NCBI GenBank assembly: GCA_016713925.1
Contig: JADJOH010000002.1
Location: forward strand, 558,001 to 622,000
Reading direction: 5' to 3'
DNA: 64,000 nucleotides
Source of the DNA: Bacteroidota bacterium
GTDB taxonomy: Bacteria > Bacteroidota > Bacteroidia > AKYH767-A > OLB10
The notes beneath the pieces are model-generated. The model was not told the origin of the DNA and did no database searches. It saw only the letters and a list, made by a program, of their open reading frames with translations. A program made the translations under genes and the position numbers. This document shows positions 10,066-18,472 of this stretch, piece by piece. Every line of letters begins with the position of its first letter. Within the stretch, counting starts at the first letter, position 1.

Positions 10066-10073
10066 TAACTTTG
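10066..10073 (+). promoter_or_regulatory. -7 box for the histidine kinase
   Basis: TAACTTTG, 16 bases before the ATG at 10090. It lies directly after the palindrome cluster. Confidence 0.5.
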
Positions 10074-10089
10074 GTGCTACAAAAAAATT

Positions 10090-11058
10090 ATGGCTAAACC
10101 TCTCTTCATATTTTATTTGCTGGTTGCATATATCTTGTTGCAATTTTCGTGGTGGGCGTATTTGCTGATTGATTTGAATCAGGAGATTGTGGCCTACCGT
10201 ATGGATCTGACCGAGCTGGTACATGATGATCCTGTTGCTATACAAAAAGAAGAATTGCGTTTTGCTCAGGATTTAAAGAAGCGTTTGTATATGGTCCTGG
10301 GTGAGGGCAGTGTGTTTCTGGCATTGCTGGTTTTTGGAATTTATAAAACCAAGGAAGCCTTTCGGAAAGAGTTTGCACTGGCACGGCAGCAAAAAAACTT
10401 CCTGCTCTCTATCACGCATGAATTCAAATCTCCTTTAGCTGCCGTGAAATTAAATTTGCAAACGATTCAGAAACGTGACCTCGACCGGCCGAAACAACAG
10501 GAAATTATCAGAAGAGCCTTGCTGGAAACGGAACGTATCAATCTCCTGGTTGAAAATGCCTTGTTTGCATCACGATTAGAAAACAATAATTTTGATTTAC
10601 ATTTTGAGCGCATCAATTTCTCCGATTTCATGGAGCAGTTGATACAGGAGTATATTGAACGGCAAGATCACGATCATAGTTTTAAAGAAATCATTACCCC
10701 GGGCGTATTCATTGTTGGGGATAAAATGGCTTTAAGTTCTATGATTTACAATCTCCTTGAAAATGCCGAGAAGTACTCTACCTCCGATACGACCATTGAA
10801 ATCAGTTTGAGCAGACATCTGCATGAAGCGGTAATGACCATTCGCGATGAAGGCATCGGCATAGAAGAATCAGAGCGTTTAAAAATATTTGAAAAATTCT
10901 ATCGCGTTGGAAATGAAGATACGAGACGCACAAAAGGCACCGGATTGGGCCTCTTTATTGTGCAGCATATCGTGCATCTTCACAAAGGCACTATAAAAGT
11001 CAGGGCCAACCACCCTGCCGGCTCTGTTTTTGAAATCAGGATTCCAGCTGAGAAATAG
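10090..11058 (+). CDS. Membrane sensor histidine kinase
   Basis: 322 residues. Two membrane helices (about 5-27 and 69-86) bracket a short extracytoplasmic loop of about 40 residues. The HisKA domain has the phospho-acceptor His110 in SITHEFKSPLA, and the HATPase domain shows NLLENAEKYS (N box), DEGIGIE (G1) and GTGLGLFIVQHIV (G2). It is short for the class, with no HAMP or PAS domain. No response regulator adjoins it, so its partner is encoded elsewhere. gpmI follows after its own promoter. It probably senses an envelope signal; the ligand is unknown. Confidence 0.9.
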   Translation: MAKPLFIFYLLVAYILLQFSWWAYLLIDLNQEIVAYRMDLTELVHDDPVAIQKEELRFAQDLKKRLYMVLGEGSVFLALLVFGIYKTKEAFRKEFALARQQKNFLLSITHEFKSPLAAVKLNLQTIQKRDLDRPKQQEIIRRALLETERINLLVENALFASRLENNNFDLHFERINFSDFMEQLIQEYIERQDHDHSFKEIITPGVFIVGDKMALSSMIYNLLENAEKYSTSDTTIEISLSRHLHEAVMTIRDEGIGIEESERLKIFEKFYRVGNEDTRRTKGTGLGLFIVQHIVHLHKGTIKVRANHPAGSVFEIRIPAEK

Positions 11059-11083
11059 CATGCTTCCTGCCGTATTTTTACCG

Positions 11084-11091
11084 TAACTTTG
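11084..11091 (+). promoter_or_regulatory. -7 box for gpmI
   Basis: TAACTTTG, 32 bases before the gpmI start codon; matches the Bacteroidota TAnnTTTG consensus. Confidence 0.55.
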
Positions 11092-11123
11092 CACGATTCT
11101 TTTAAGATAAAAAGCAGCAATTT

Positions 11124-12674
11124 ATGAGTAAAGTAGTTCTTGTAATTCTGGATGGTTGGGGCTTAGCGCCTGACAGCCTTAGAAATGCTATTTCTCAAGC
11201 CCATACGCCTTTTATGGATGACCTGATGAAGCGCTATCCGACCTGTAGTCTGCTCACTTCCGGCGAAGATGTGGGTTTACCGGAAGGTCAGATGGGGAAT
11301 TCGGAAGTGGGTCATCTTAACATTGGTGCCGGTAGAATTGTCTGGCAGGAACTCGCGAATATCAATAAAGCGGTCAGGGAACGAACGATAGATCACCAAC
11401 CGGTCCTTGTGAATGCACTAAAAACTGCTGCGGAAAAGGACAGGGCTTTGCATCTGATCGGACTCGTTTCCGACGGTGGCGTACATTCTCATATCAATCA
11501 CCTCCAACATCTTTGCACATTAGCGCATGAAGCAGGACTGAAAAAAGTTTTTATTCATGCCTTCACCGATGGCCGCGATACGGATCCGAAGGGAGGACTT
11601 AATTACCTCACGCATCTACAGGAACATCTTGATAAGAGTACCGGAAAAATTGCTTCTATCACGGGCAGGTATTTTGCCATGGACCGTGATAAGAGATGGG
11701 AACGAGTGAAATTGGCCTATGATGCGCTCGTGAACGGCATCGGACAAAAAACCACCGACTGGAAATCGTCCGTTGCTACAGCCTATGCCGAAGGAATTAC
11801 CGACGAATTCCTCAAGCCAATTATTATCACTGATGAGAAAGGAGAAGCCTGTGGAAATATTAAAGAGGATGATGTTGTCATTTGCTTCAATTTCCGGACC
11901 GACCGCTGCCGTGAAATTACGGAAGTACTCACCCAGCAGGATCTGCCGGATGCCGGAATGAAAAAGCTTAATCTGCATTATGTCACCATGACCAGATACG
12001 ACGACAGGTATAAAAATATCTCTGTCATTTTCGAAAAAAACAATCTGAACATGACCTTGGGAGAAGTGGTTTCCTTGCATCATAAAAAGCAAATCCGCAT
12101 CGCTGAAACTGAAAAATATCCGCATGTCAGCTTCTTCTTCAGTGGCGGACGAGAGCAACCTTTCGAAGGAGAAAAGAGAATTATGATTCCTTCTCCGAAA
12201 GTTGCCACCTATGATTTGCAACCGGAGATGAGTGCCTTCGCTGTAAAAGATGCTATCGTACAAGAACTCCATACAGGAGAAACCGACTTCGTTTGTCTGA
12301 ATTTTGCCAATGCCGATATGGTGGGGCATACCGGAAATTTCAATGCTGCCATTAAAGCAGTGGAAGCCGTGGATAGTTGTCTGAAAGAAGTAGTAGAGGC
12401 AGGACTAAAAAAAGATTACAACTTTATCATCATTGCTGATCATGGAAATGCGGATATGATGGTGAATCCGGATGGAAGTCCGAACACGGCACATACTACC
12501 AACCCTGTTCCCTGCGTTTTGATCACCGGGGACAAGAATATCAAATTGGCTTCCGGTCGCCTGGCAGACATTGCCCCGACCATACTAACGTTAATGAATA
12601 TACCCATTCCATCAGAAATGACCGGCGAAGTCCTCATTTCCGGAAAAACGGTAACAGCAAACATCCCATCATGA
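11124..12674 (+). CDS. gpmI: 2,3-bisphosphoglycerate-independent phosphoglycerate mutase
   Basis: 516 residues, full family length. Interconverts 3- and 2-phosphoglycerate in glycolysis and gluconeogenesis using two metal ions (usually Mn). The N-terminal ILDGWG segment and the catalytic Ser60 in GNSEVGHLNIGAGR are present, as are HAFTDGRDTDP, the AMDRDKRW substrate loop and the C-terminal metal motifs NFANADMVGHTG and IADHGNADMM. The stop overlaps the next start (ATGA), so the downstream DUF6089 gene is translationally coupled. Confidence 0.97.
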   Translation: MSKVVLVILDGWGLAPDSLRNAISQAHTPFMDDLMKRYPTCSLLTSGEDVGLPEGQMGNSEVGHLNIGAGRIVWQELANINKAVRERTIDHQPVLVNALKTAAEKDRALHLIGLVSDGGVHSHINHLQHLCTLAHEAGLKKVFIHAFTDGRDTDPKGGLNYLTHLQEHLDKSTGKIASITGRYFAMDRDKRWERVKLAYDALVNGIGQKTTDWKSSVATAYAEGITDEFLKPIIITDEKGEACGNIKEDDVVICFNFRTDRCREITEVLTQQDLPDAGMKKLNLHYVTMTRYDDRYKNISVIFEKNNLNMTLGEVVSLHHKKQIRIAETEKYPHVSFFFSGGREQPFEGEKRIMIPSPKVATYDLQPEMSAFAVKDAIVQELHTGETDFVCLNFANADMVGHTGNFNAAIKAVEAVDSCLKEVVEAGLKKDYNFIIIADHGNADMMVNPDGSPNTAHTTNPVPCVLITGDKNIKLASGRLADIAPTILTLMNIPIPSEMTGEVLISGKTVTANIPS

Positions 12675-13567
12675 CCCGACGAATTATAATAATTTTCCTT
12701 CTTACCCTTTCTTTGCAAGCCTCATCACAAACAAGAACCGGCATTTTCATTGGTGGTGGAACCACCTGGTACTACGGTGACATGAACGACCGGTTACTGA
12801 CGCATCAAAAGCTCTTTCGCTATTATTTTACCGGAGGATTATTGTACAGAGCAAGTCAGCATTTTTACATTGCCGGGGCCTTCTCTGCAGGTAAAGTGGT
12901 AGGGGCAGATTCTCTGGCCATACAGGATTTTAATCTGGATAGAGATCTTCACTTCAGAAATGATATCTGGCAGGTTTCATTGACTGCAGAATATAGAATA
13001 TTGGGTTATCAAAATGGGAAAACCAGAAAAGTAACGCCTTACCTCATTGGCGGAGTTGCTTATTATCACTACAATCCGATAGCCCTCTTGAACGATCAGG
13101 AGATAGAATTACAAAAACTGGGTACAGAGGGACAATACATTGAAGGAGGTGGTAATCCCAAGCCCTATAAATTATACAGTCTATCTTTTCCGCTTGGCGT
13201 GGGTGTAGAATTCAGGCTCTCCAATGCCTTTGCAGCAAGAATTGAGATTATAAATCATTTCACTTTTGCCGACTATTTTGATGATCTCAGTGGTAAATAT
13301 GTTGACTCTCTTCAACTTTCTGCAACCCCTAACGGAGCACTTGCTGTGGAGATGGCCAGTAACCTTGCCGATGGATACCCAAGAACAGGTGCTTCCAGAG
13401 GAGACCCCAACGACAACGACACCTATATGTTTGCCGGAGTAAAACTCTTATACACTCCTGTTTTTGGTGACAATGGCAACCGTGGCAGTGGCGGAGGAGG
13501 TAACAAATCCGGTTTCAAGGGGGGTAAGCGAAAAAAGAAAAAAGCAAATTGCCCTGCATTCGATTAA
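12671..13567 (+). CDS. DUF6089-type outer-membrane beta-barrel protein
   Basis: 298 residues with a signal peptide (MTRRIIIIFLLTLSLQASSQ). The mature part opens GIFIGGGTTWYYGDMND, characteristic of the DUF6089 family, and has alternating strands with aromatic ends (YLIGGVAYYHYNP, FPLGVGVEFRLS, MFAGVKLLYTP) as in small outer-membrane barrels. The C-terminus is odd: a Gly-rich then Lys/Arg-rich tail (GSGGGGNKSGFKGGKRKKKKANCPAFD). The start overlaps the gpmI stop by four bases. Function in the family is not established. Confidence 0.8.
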   Translation: MTRRIIIIFLLTLSLQASSQTRTGIFIGGGTTWYYGDMNDRLLTHQKLFRYYFTGGLLYRASQHFYIAGAFSAGKVVGADSLAIQDFNLDRDLHFRNDIWQVSLTAEYRILGYQNGKTRKVTPYLIGGVAYYHYNPIALLNDQEIELQKLGTEGQYIEGGGNPKPYKLYSLSFPLGVGVEFRLSNAFAARIEIINHFTFADYFDDLSGKYVDSLQLSATPNGALAVEMASNLADGYPRTGASRGDPNDNDTYMFAGVKLLYTPVFGDNGNRGSGGGGNKSGFKGGKRKKKKANCPAFD

Positions 13568-13583
13568 TCGTTTCCGCATTCAT

Positions 13584-13591
13584 TACCTTTG
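13584..13591 (+). promoter_or_regulatory. -7 box for mfd, decides its start
   Basis: TACCTTTG. Its last three bases are the TTG that an automatic longest-frame call would use as start codon, so translation must begin further downstream (GTG 13610 or 13616). Confidence 0.6.
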
Positions 13592-13615
13592 CAGCACCGA
13601 AAAGTACAGGTGCGG

Positions 13616-16600
13616 GTGGATTTATTAAATATACTTCAGAAATACCAGAATCAGGCGCAGGCACAGCGACTCCGCACACTTCTGCTCGAACGTAAGCAAC
13701 AGCGTATATTTCTGCAAGGATTAGCCGGCTCTTCAGATGCCGTTTTTATTGCATCACATTTGCATCAGTTTCCCCAACCTGCCTTATTTATTCTTGGAGA
13801 TCGTGAAGAAGCTGCCTATTTTCAAAATGATCTCGAAAATATTTTGGGCGATCAGAAAGCTGTCCTCTACCCCTCCTCCTATAAGAAACCGTATCAACTG
13901 GATCAGCCGGACAATAACAGTGTCCTCCACCGGGCAGAAGTCCTCACGCGGATCAATAAAAGTAGAGAGCATTTTATTGTGATCACTTATCCGGAGGCGA
14001 TCCATGAGAAAGTCATCACGAAGAAATCGCTCGAGCGCAACACCATGGAAGTCAAAGTGGGTGAAAAGCTCAGCATTGATTTCCTGACAGAGTTCATGCA
14101 GGAAAATGTTTTTGAACAAATTGATTTCGTTTATGAGCCCGGTCAATTCGCTATTCGTGGTGGTATCATCGACATTTACTCTTTTGCGCACGAGTTGCCC
14201 TATCGTATTGAACTTTTCGGAGATAAAATTGAGTCCATCCGGAGCTTTGATCCCTCCACACAATTGAGCGAGAAGAGCATTGGCTTTGTCACCATCATCC
14301 CCAATATTCAATCAGGTTTAGTCAAAGAAGAGCATGAATCCTTCCTGGACTTTTTACCTGCGGAAACGAATCTTTACATCAAAGACTTCGCATACACGTT
14401 AAATGCCATTGAATCTTCGCTTGAAAAAGTGAATGAACGTTATGGCTCAGAAGTTTTCATTGAAGAGGAGCAGGTGGTGCGAAAAGTAGATGAACTGTTT
14501 GACTCATTAGACGATCTCCGCAGTAAAATTGAACCACACCTCATCGTGGAATTCGGAACGAAGCCTTTTTTTGAAAACAGGGAAAACATTGCTTTTAACA
14601 TCTCACCGCAACCGCACTTTAACAAGAACTTCAATTTACTCCTCGACAATCTTTATAAAAATCAGGAAAAATCATATACCAATTATCTCTTCTCTGAATC
14701 CGCGAAACAATCCGAACGACTTTATTCCATTTTTGAAGACATTCCAAAGCCGGATGCTTACAAGGGTATTGAATTAAAATTTCATACTATACTTACTGCT
14801 TTACATCAGGGATTTATTGATCATGATCTCAAACTGATTTGCTATACCGACCATCAGGTATTTGATCGCTATCACCGTTTCCGGCTTAAGAAAAATTACA
14901 GCAAAAGTGAGGCCATCACCTTAAAGGAAATTTATAGTCTCAAGCCCGGAGATTTCATCACACATATTGATCATGGTGTCGGACGATTCGCCGGACTTGA
15001 GACCCTGGATGTAAACGGAAAACAACAGGAAGCGATCCGATTGGTGTACAAAGACAATGATATACTTTACATCAGTATTCATTCGCTGCACCGGATTGCG
15101 CGTTACTCCAGCAAGGATGGCACAGCACCCACTCTTAATAAATTGGGAAGTACGGCATGGTCCACACTCAAATCGAAGACCAAGAAAAAGGTAAAGGATA
15201 TTGCCAAAGACCTCATTGCCTTATATGCCAAGCGACGCGCGCAAAGTGGGTTCGCCTTCACTGCCGACTCCTATATGCAAACAGAACTGGAGGCCTCCTT
15301 TATGTATGAGGACACGCCTGATCAGTTGAAGTCGACGAGAGATGTGAAGAAAGATATGGAGAAGGAATATCCGATGGACCGGTTGATTTGCGGAGATGTT
15401 GGCTTTGGAAAAACAGAAATCGCCATCCGTGCAGCATTCAAAGCAGTGGCAGATGGAAAACAAGTCGCGGTGTTGGTTCCTACCACTATCCTGGCCTTAC
15501 AACATTACCGCACCTTCAGTGAACGCCTCAAAGAGTTTCCCTGCACCATTGATTATCTCAACCGCTTTAAGAGCACAGCCGAACAAACTGCTACCTTAAA
15601 AAAGCTGGAAGCCGGGAAGATAGATATACTCATCGGCACGCATCGCATCCTCAGCAAGGATGTATTTTTCAAGGATCTCGGACTGATGATCATTGACGAA
15701 GAACAAAAATTTGGTGTAGCAGCGAAGGAGAAACTGAAAGCGTTAAGAGTAAATGTAGATACGTTAACCCTAACGGCGACACCGATCCCCCGTACGTTAC
15801 AATTTTCATTGATGGGAGCACGTGATTTAAGTATTATCAACACCGCACCGCCCAATCGCCATCCGGTCAACACTGAAGTGCATGTCTTCAACGAACACCT
15901 GATCCGTGATGCCATCAACTACGAAGTATCGAGAGGCGGACAGGTATTCTTTGTTCACAACAGGGTACAGGACATCCACGATATCTCTGCTATGATTCAC
16001 AAGTTATGTCCGGATGTAAAAATCAGTGTCGGTCATGGACAGATGGATGGAGAAAAACTCGAAGAAATTCTGATCAATTTTATTGAGGGAGACACTGATG
16101 TCCTGGTCGCCACTACCATTATTGAGTCGGGGCTGGATATCAGCAATGCCAATACCATCATCATCAACAATGCCCATTACTTCGGCTTAAGTGATTTGCA
16201 CCAGATGCGTGGACGAGTAGGACGTTCCAACAAAAAAGCATTTTGCTATTTGCTGGCACCTCCACTCACGGTACTCACCCCTGAAGCCCGACAGCGACTC
16301 AAGGCCATTGAAGAACATTCGGAGCTGGGGAGTGGTTTTCATGTGGCCATGCGCGATTTAGACATACGTGGTGCCGGGAATTTGTTAGGTGGAGAGCAGA
16401 GCGGATTCATTTCTGAAATTGGTTTTGAGATGTACCATAAAATTCTGGACGAAGCCATTCAGGAACTCAAGGAAACGGATTTCAAAGGACTCTTCCCTGA
16501 GGATGAATCCATCACCAACTATGTACGTGATTGCCAGATTGACACTGACCTGGAAATGCGCATCCCGGATGATTACATCACCAATATCACGGAAAGATTC

Positions 16601-16996
16601 AGTCTTTATAAAGAACTGGACGAGGTGGCCAATGAAGAAAAACTGGTCGCTTTCGGAGAGCAACTGCGCGACCGCTTCGGACCGGTTCCGAAACAAGTGT
16701 ATGAGCTCATGCATACCATACGACTTCGCTGGAAAGCCAAGCAACTGGGTTTCGAGAAGATCGTACTTAAAAACCGGACCTTAAAAACCTACTTCATCAG
16801 CAATAAAGATTCAGCGTATTTTCAAAGCACCCTCTTTTCCACTATTTTAAAATACGTTCAGAACCATCCCAGAGCCTGTAAACTAAAAGAAGACAAAGGT
16901 AAACTGAGTCTTACTTTGATGCATGTAGATAGTGTAAAGGAGGCAGATAGTTTATTGGCAAGGATGATGGAAAAAGAGGTAGAATTAAAAGTCTAA
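13616..16996 (+). CDS. mfd: Transcription-repair coupling factor
   Basis: About 1126 residues from GTG 13616 (GTG 13610 equally possible). Mfd displaces RNA polymerase stalled at DNA lesions and recruits UvrA. Visible parts: the N-terminal UvrB-like region (FLQGLAGSSDAVF, FAIRGGIIDIYSF), the polymerase-interacting CarD-like domain (LKPGDFITHIDHGVGRFAGLE), and the superfamily 2 motor with Walker A GDVGFGKTE, DEEQ in IIDEEQKFGV, TATPIPRTL and the QMRGRVGRS motif VI. A C-terminal UvrA-contact domain follows. Full length and intact; it stands alone with its own promoter. Confidence 0.96.
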   Translation: MDLLNILQKYQNQAQAQRLRTLLLERKQQRIFLQGLAGSSDAVFIASHLHQFPQPALFILGDREEAAYFQNDLENILGDQKAVLYPSSYKKPYQLDQPDNNSVLHRAEVLTRINKSREHFIVITYPEAIHEKVITKKSLERNTMEVKVGEKLSIDFLTEFMQENVFEQIDFVYEPGQFAIRGGIIDIYSFAHELPYRIELFGDKIESIRSFDPSTQLSEKSIGFVTIIPNIQSGLVKEEHESFLDFLPAETNLYIKDFAYTLNAIESSLEKVNERYGSEVFIEEEQVVRKVDELFDSLDDLRSKIEPHLIVEFGTKPFFENRENIAFNISPQPHFNKNFNLLLDNLYKNQEKSYTNYLFSESAKQSERLYSIFEDIPKPDAYKGIELKFHTILTALHQGFIDHDLKLICYTDHQVFDRYHRFRLKKNYSKSEAITLKEIYSLKPGDFITHIDHGVGRFAGLETLDVNGKQQEAIRLVYKDNDILYISIHSLHRIARYSSKDGTAPTLNKLGSTAWSTLKSKTKKKVKDIAKDLIALYAKRRAQSGFAFTADSYMQTELEASFMYEDTPDQLKSTRDVKKDMEKEYPMDRLICGDVGFGKTEIAIRAAFKAVADGKQVAVLVPTTILALQHYRTFSERLKEFPCTIDYLNRFKSTAEQTATLKKLEAGKIDILIGTHRILSKDVFFKDLGLMIIDEEQKFGVAAKEKLKALRVNVDTLTLTATPIPRTLQFSLMGARDLSIINTAPPNRHPVNTEVHVFNEHLIRDAINYEVSRGGQVFFVHNRVQDIHDISAMIHKLCPDVKISVGHGQMDGEKLEEILINFIEGDTDVLVATTIIESGLDISNANTIIINNAHYFGLSDLHQMRGRVGRSNKKAFCYLLAPPLTVLTPEARQRLKAIEEHSELGSGFHVAMRDLDIRGAGNLLGGEQSGFISEIGFEMYHKILDEAIQELKETDFKGLFPEDESITNYVRDCQIDTDLEMRIPDDYITNITERFSLYKELDEVANEEKLVAFGEQLRDRFGPVPKQVYELMHTIRLRWKAKQLGFEKIVLKNRTLKTYFISNKDSAYFQSTLFSTILKYVQNHPRACKLKEDKGKLSLTLMHVDSVKEADSLLARMMEKEVELKV

Positions 16997-17328
16997 CTTC
17001 TGAAAATCACATTTTCCCGGCTCTACATTTTCAGGATAATCATTATTTGAATTTGATATTTTTCATTCTTGCTTTCCCACTTAACTCGCTATGAAAACAC
17101 CTTCTCCCTTCAAAGGTGTAAAAAAGAAAACCATAACCACCGAATGAAAGAAATCTGAATTCAAATTCTTAAACATCTTCACTTTTCGGGCATAAAATTC
17201 CCGGCCCCAAACCTAATTCTGACCACAAAAGAGGCATTTTCGCCCTTTTTGAGCTTCTATTGACCAAAAATGAAGGGCAAAAGGGGCTATCTCAATAGAC
17301 CTTTGTTATGTATTCAAAACATAAACAA
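16997..17328. other. Intergenic, no gene recognised
   Basis: AT-rich DNA between mfd and a tiny membrane ORF. It holds a short inverted repeat (ACACCTT / AAGGTGT around 17098-17121) without a T-run and an imperfect GCCC/GGGC inverted repeat near 17248-17285. GACCTTTG at 17298-17305 probably serves as the -7 region of the next ORF. Confidence 0.4.
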
Positions 17329-17424
17329 ATGAAAACAATCTCTATTATCATCGTTGCATTGGGAGCTATTTGTGTATTCTATCAACAATATCTTGAGACG
17401 AAAGCAAAGAAAACCAATCATTAA
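17329..17424 (+). CDS. Tiny single-pass membrane peptide A
   Basis: 31 residues: MKTISIIIVALGAICVFY, then QQYLETKAKKTNH. An in-frame ATG 21 bases earlier exists, but the internal start aligns in length with the paralogue at 18161. One membrane helix fills the first half; the tail is basic. The two peptides share the pattern SIxIV...VxYxQ...ET...K, and both have GACCTTTGT about 24 bases before the start. It lies about 100 bases upstream of the SET gene. Probably a real microprotein; function unknown. Confidence 0.55.
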   Translation: MKTISIIIVALGAICVFYQQYLETKAKKTNH

Positions 17425-17461
17425 TTTTTACATACTATAGCTATTGATATCATATAGCGTG

Positions 17462-17469
17462 TATCTTTG
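17462..17469 (+). promoter_or_regulatory. -7 box for the SET-domain gene
   Basis: TATCTTTG, 52 bases before the start codon at 17522. Confidence 0.5.
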
Positions 17470-17521
17470 CGCGCCGGATTAGTAAATCTGTATACAAAGC
17501 AGATTCATCCTGATATCAACT

Positions 17522-18064
17522 ATGGTTTACATTAAAAAAAGTCAGCTCCCGAAAGCAGGAAAAGGATTATTTGTTGAACAAGAGTACCGCCGGGGCGACA
17601 TCATTTGTGAGTATGAAGGGGAATTTGTTCCCTGGTCGGAGTGCGAAAAGAGAGCACAAGAGGGACACGAAGGTTACGTGTTTTTTATCTCAAAAAACCG
17701 ATGCGTAGATGCATATTTTACTCCCTGGGCGATGGGACGCTATGCCAACGACGCCAGAGGAATCGGAAGAGTTTCCGGATTAACCAACAATGCACAATAT
17801 GAAATCAAGCGACGCAATGGTGAACAAAGAGTGTTCATTGTCGCTACACGCACTATTTTACCCGGACAAGAAGTTTTTGTGCATTATGGAGATGATTACT
17901 GGAGATACCTCGAAAAAACAAGACATTTATTTTTAGCACGCGAGCGCGAAAAACGCCGTGAATACATCGCCCGTAAAAAGAAAAAAGAACAATACAGTAA
18001 ATCGGCGGGAGTTGCTGCAAAGAAGAAAGTCAATTTGAAAAAGAAGGCCGGAAGCAGGGTCTGA
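17522..18064 (+). CDS. SET-domain protein-lysine methyltransferase
   Basis: 180 residues. The SET fold is seen in order: GKGLFVEQEYRRGDIICEYEGE (residues 14-34), the cofactor and substrate motif GRYANDARG (72-80, equivalent to R-F/Y-x-N-H) and GQEVFVHYGDDYW (115-127), the catalytic-tyrosine strand. Residues 135-180 are a basic tail with many Lys and Arg, as in proteins that bind nucleic acid. The family uses S-adenosylmethionine to methylate lysines on proteins. Bacterial SET proteins are uncommon compared with eukaryotes and their targets are mostly unknown. It is flanked on both sides by paralogous membrane microproteins. Confidence 0.88.
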   Translation: MVYIKKSQLPKAGKGLFVEQEYRRGDIICEYEGEFVPWSECEKRAQEGHEGYVFFISKNRCVDAYFTPWAMGRYANDARGIGRVSGLTNNAQYEIKRRNGEQRVFIVATRTILPGQEVFVHYGDDYWRYLEKTRHLFLAREREKRREYIARKKKKEQYSKSAGVAAKKKVNLKKKAGSRV

Positions 18065-18160
18065 ATTCATTTAACATCGGTTTGTTAAAATTTAACGCGA
18101 TGATTTAACATTCAGTTTAAATTATAGGTCGACCTTTGTCCTAATTAAACTCCGATAGAT

Positions 18161-18259
18161 ATGATGAATGTTTCGATAGCCATAGTTTGCATTTCTTTTG
18201 CACTTGTTGTTTACAGCCAGCTCAACGAGACCTATTTCAGCAGAAAGAAGAACTCCTGA
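18161..18259 (+). CDS. Tiny single-pass membrane peptide B
   Basis: 32 residues: MMNVSIAIVCISFALVVY, then SQLNETYFSRKKNS. One membrane helix and a basic tail, clearly related in pattern and length to the peptide at 17329-17424. GACCTTTGT at 18131-18139 lies at nearly the same distance before the start as in the other copy. It follows the SET gene. Function unknown. Confidence 0.5.
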   Translation: MMNVSIAIVCISFALVVYSQLNETYFSRKKNS

Positions 18260-18368
18260 GTTCATATTAATTTCATACTCGTTTTCCTGTCGCTATAAAT
18301 CATTATTTTTCAATGATCTGACAGTTCCTTTAACGAATAATAAATCCAATTAACTGATCAGGAAGGCC

Positions 18369-18384
18369 TCCCCATATTTGGGGA
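18369..18384. promoter_or_regulatory. TCCCCA-N4-TGGGGA operator-like palindrome
   Basis: Perfect 6-bp arms separated by TATT, centred about 55 bases before the predicted sigma-54 start site. This is a position where an enhancer-binding activator or another regulator could bind. Confidence 0.45.
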
Positions 18385-18405
18385 TAAGGGTCTGTGGTCT
18401 CTTCT

Positions 18406-18422
18406 TTGGCATAGCCCTTGCC
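18406..18422 (+). promoter_or_regulatory. Sigma-54-type -24/-12 promoter of the DUF4476 gene
   Basis: TTGGCATAGCCCTTGCC fits the sigma-54 consensus TGGCAC-N5-TTGCW, with GG and GC exactly 10 bases apart. The predicted start is about 18433, giving a leader of some 40 bases. No TAnnTTTG box competes in this position. Confidence 0.6.
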
Positions 18423-18458
18423 TCTTGCTTTTCAACAACAAATAACAAACAATTCAAC

Positions 18459-18464
18459 AGGAGG
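18459..18464 (+). promoter_or_regulatory. Strong Shine-Dalgarno site
   Basis: AGGAGG, eight bases before the ATG at 18473. Noteworthy because most genes in this window show no such site, as is usual in Bacteroidota. Confidence 0.6.
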
Positions 18465-18472
18465 AAAAAAAA

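Noticed and set aside
9844..10068. 74-codon plus-strand ORF
   Set aside because: Is the translation of the palindrome cluster (repeated TGRDLSL), not a gene.
11616..12329. 237-codon minus-strand ORF
   Set aside because: Antisense shadow of gpmI, which has a full set of catalytic motifs on the plus strand.
14529..14777. Plus-strand ORFs inside mfd
   Set aside because: Out-of-frame shadows of an intact Mfd.
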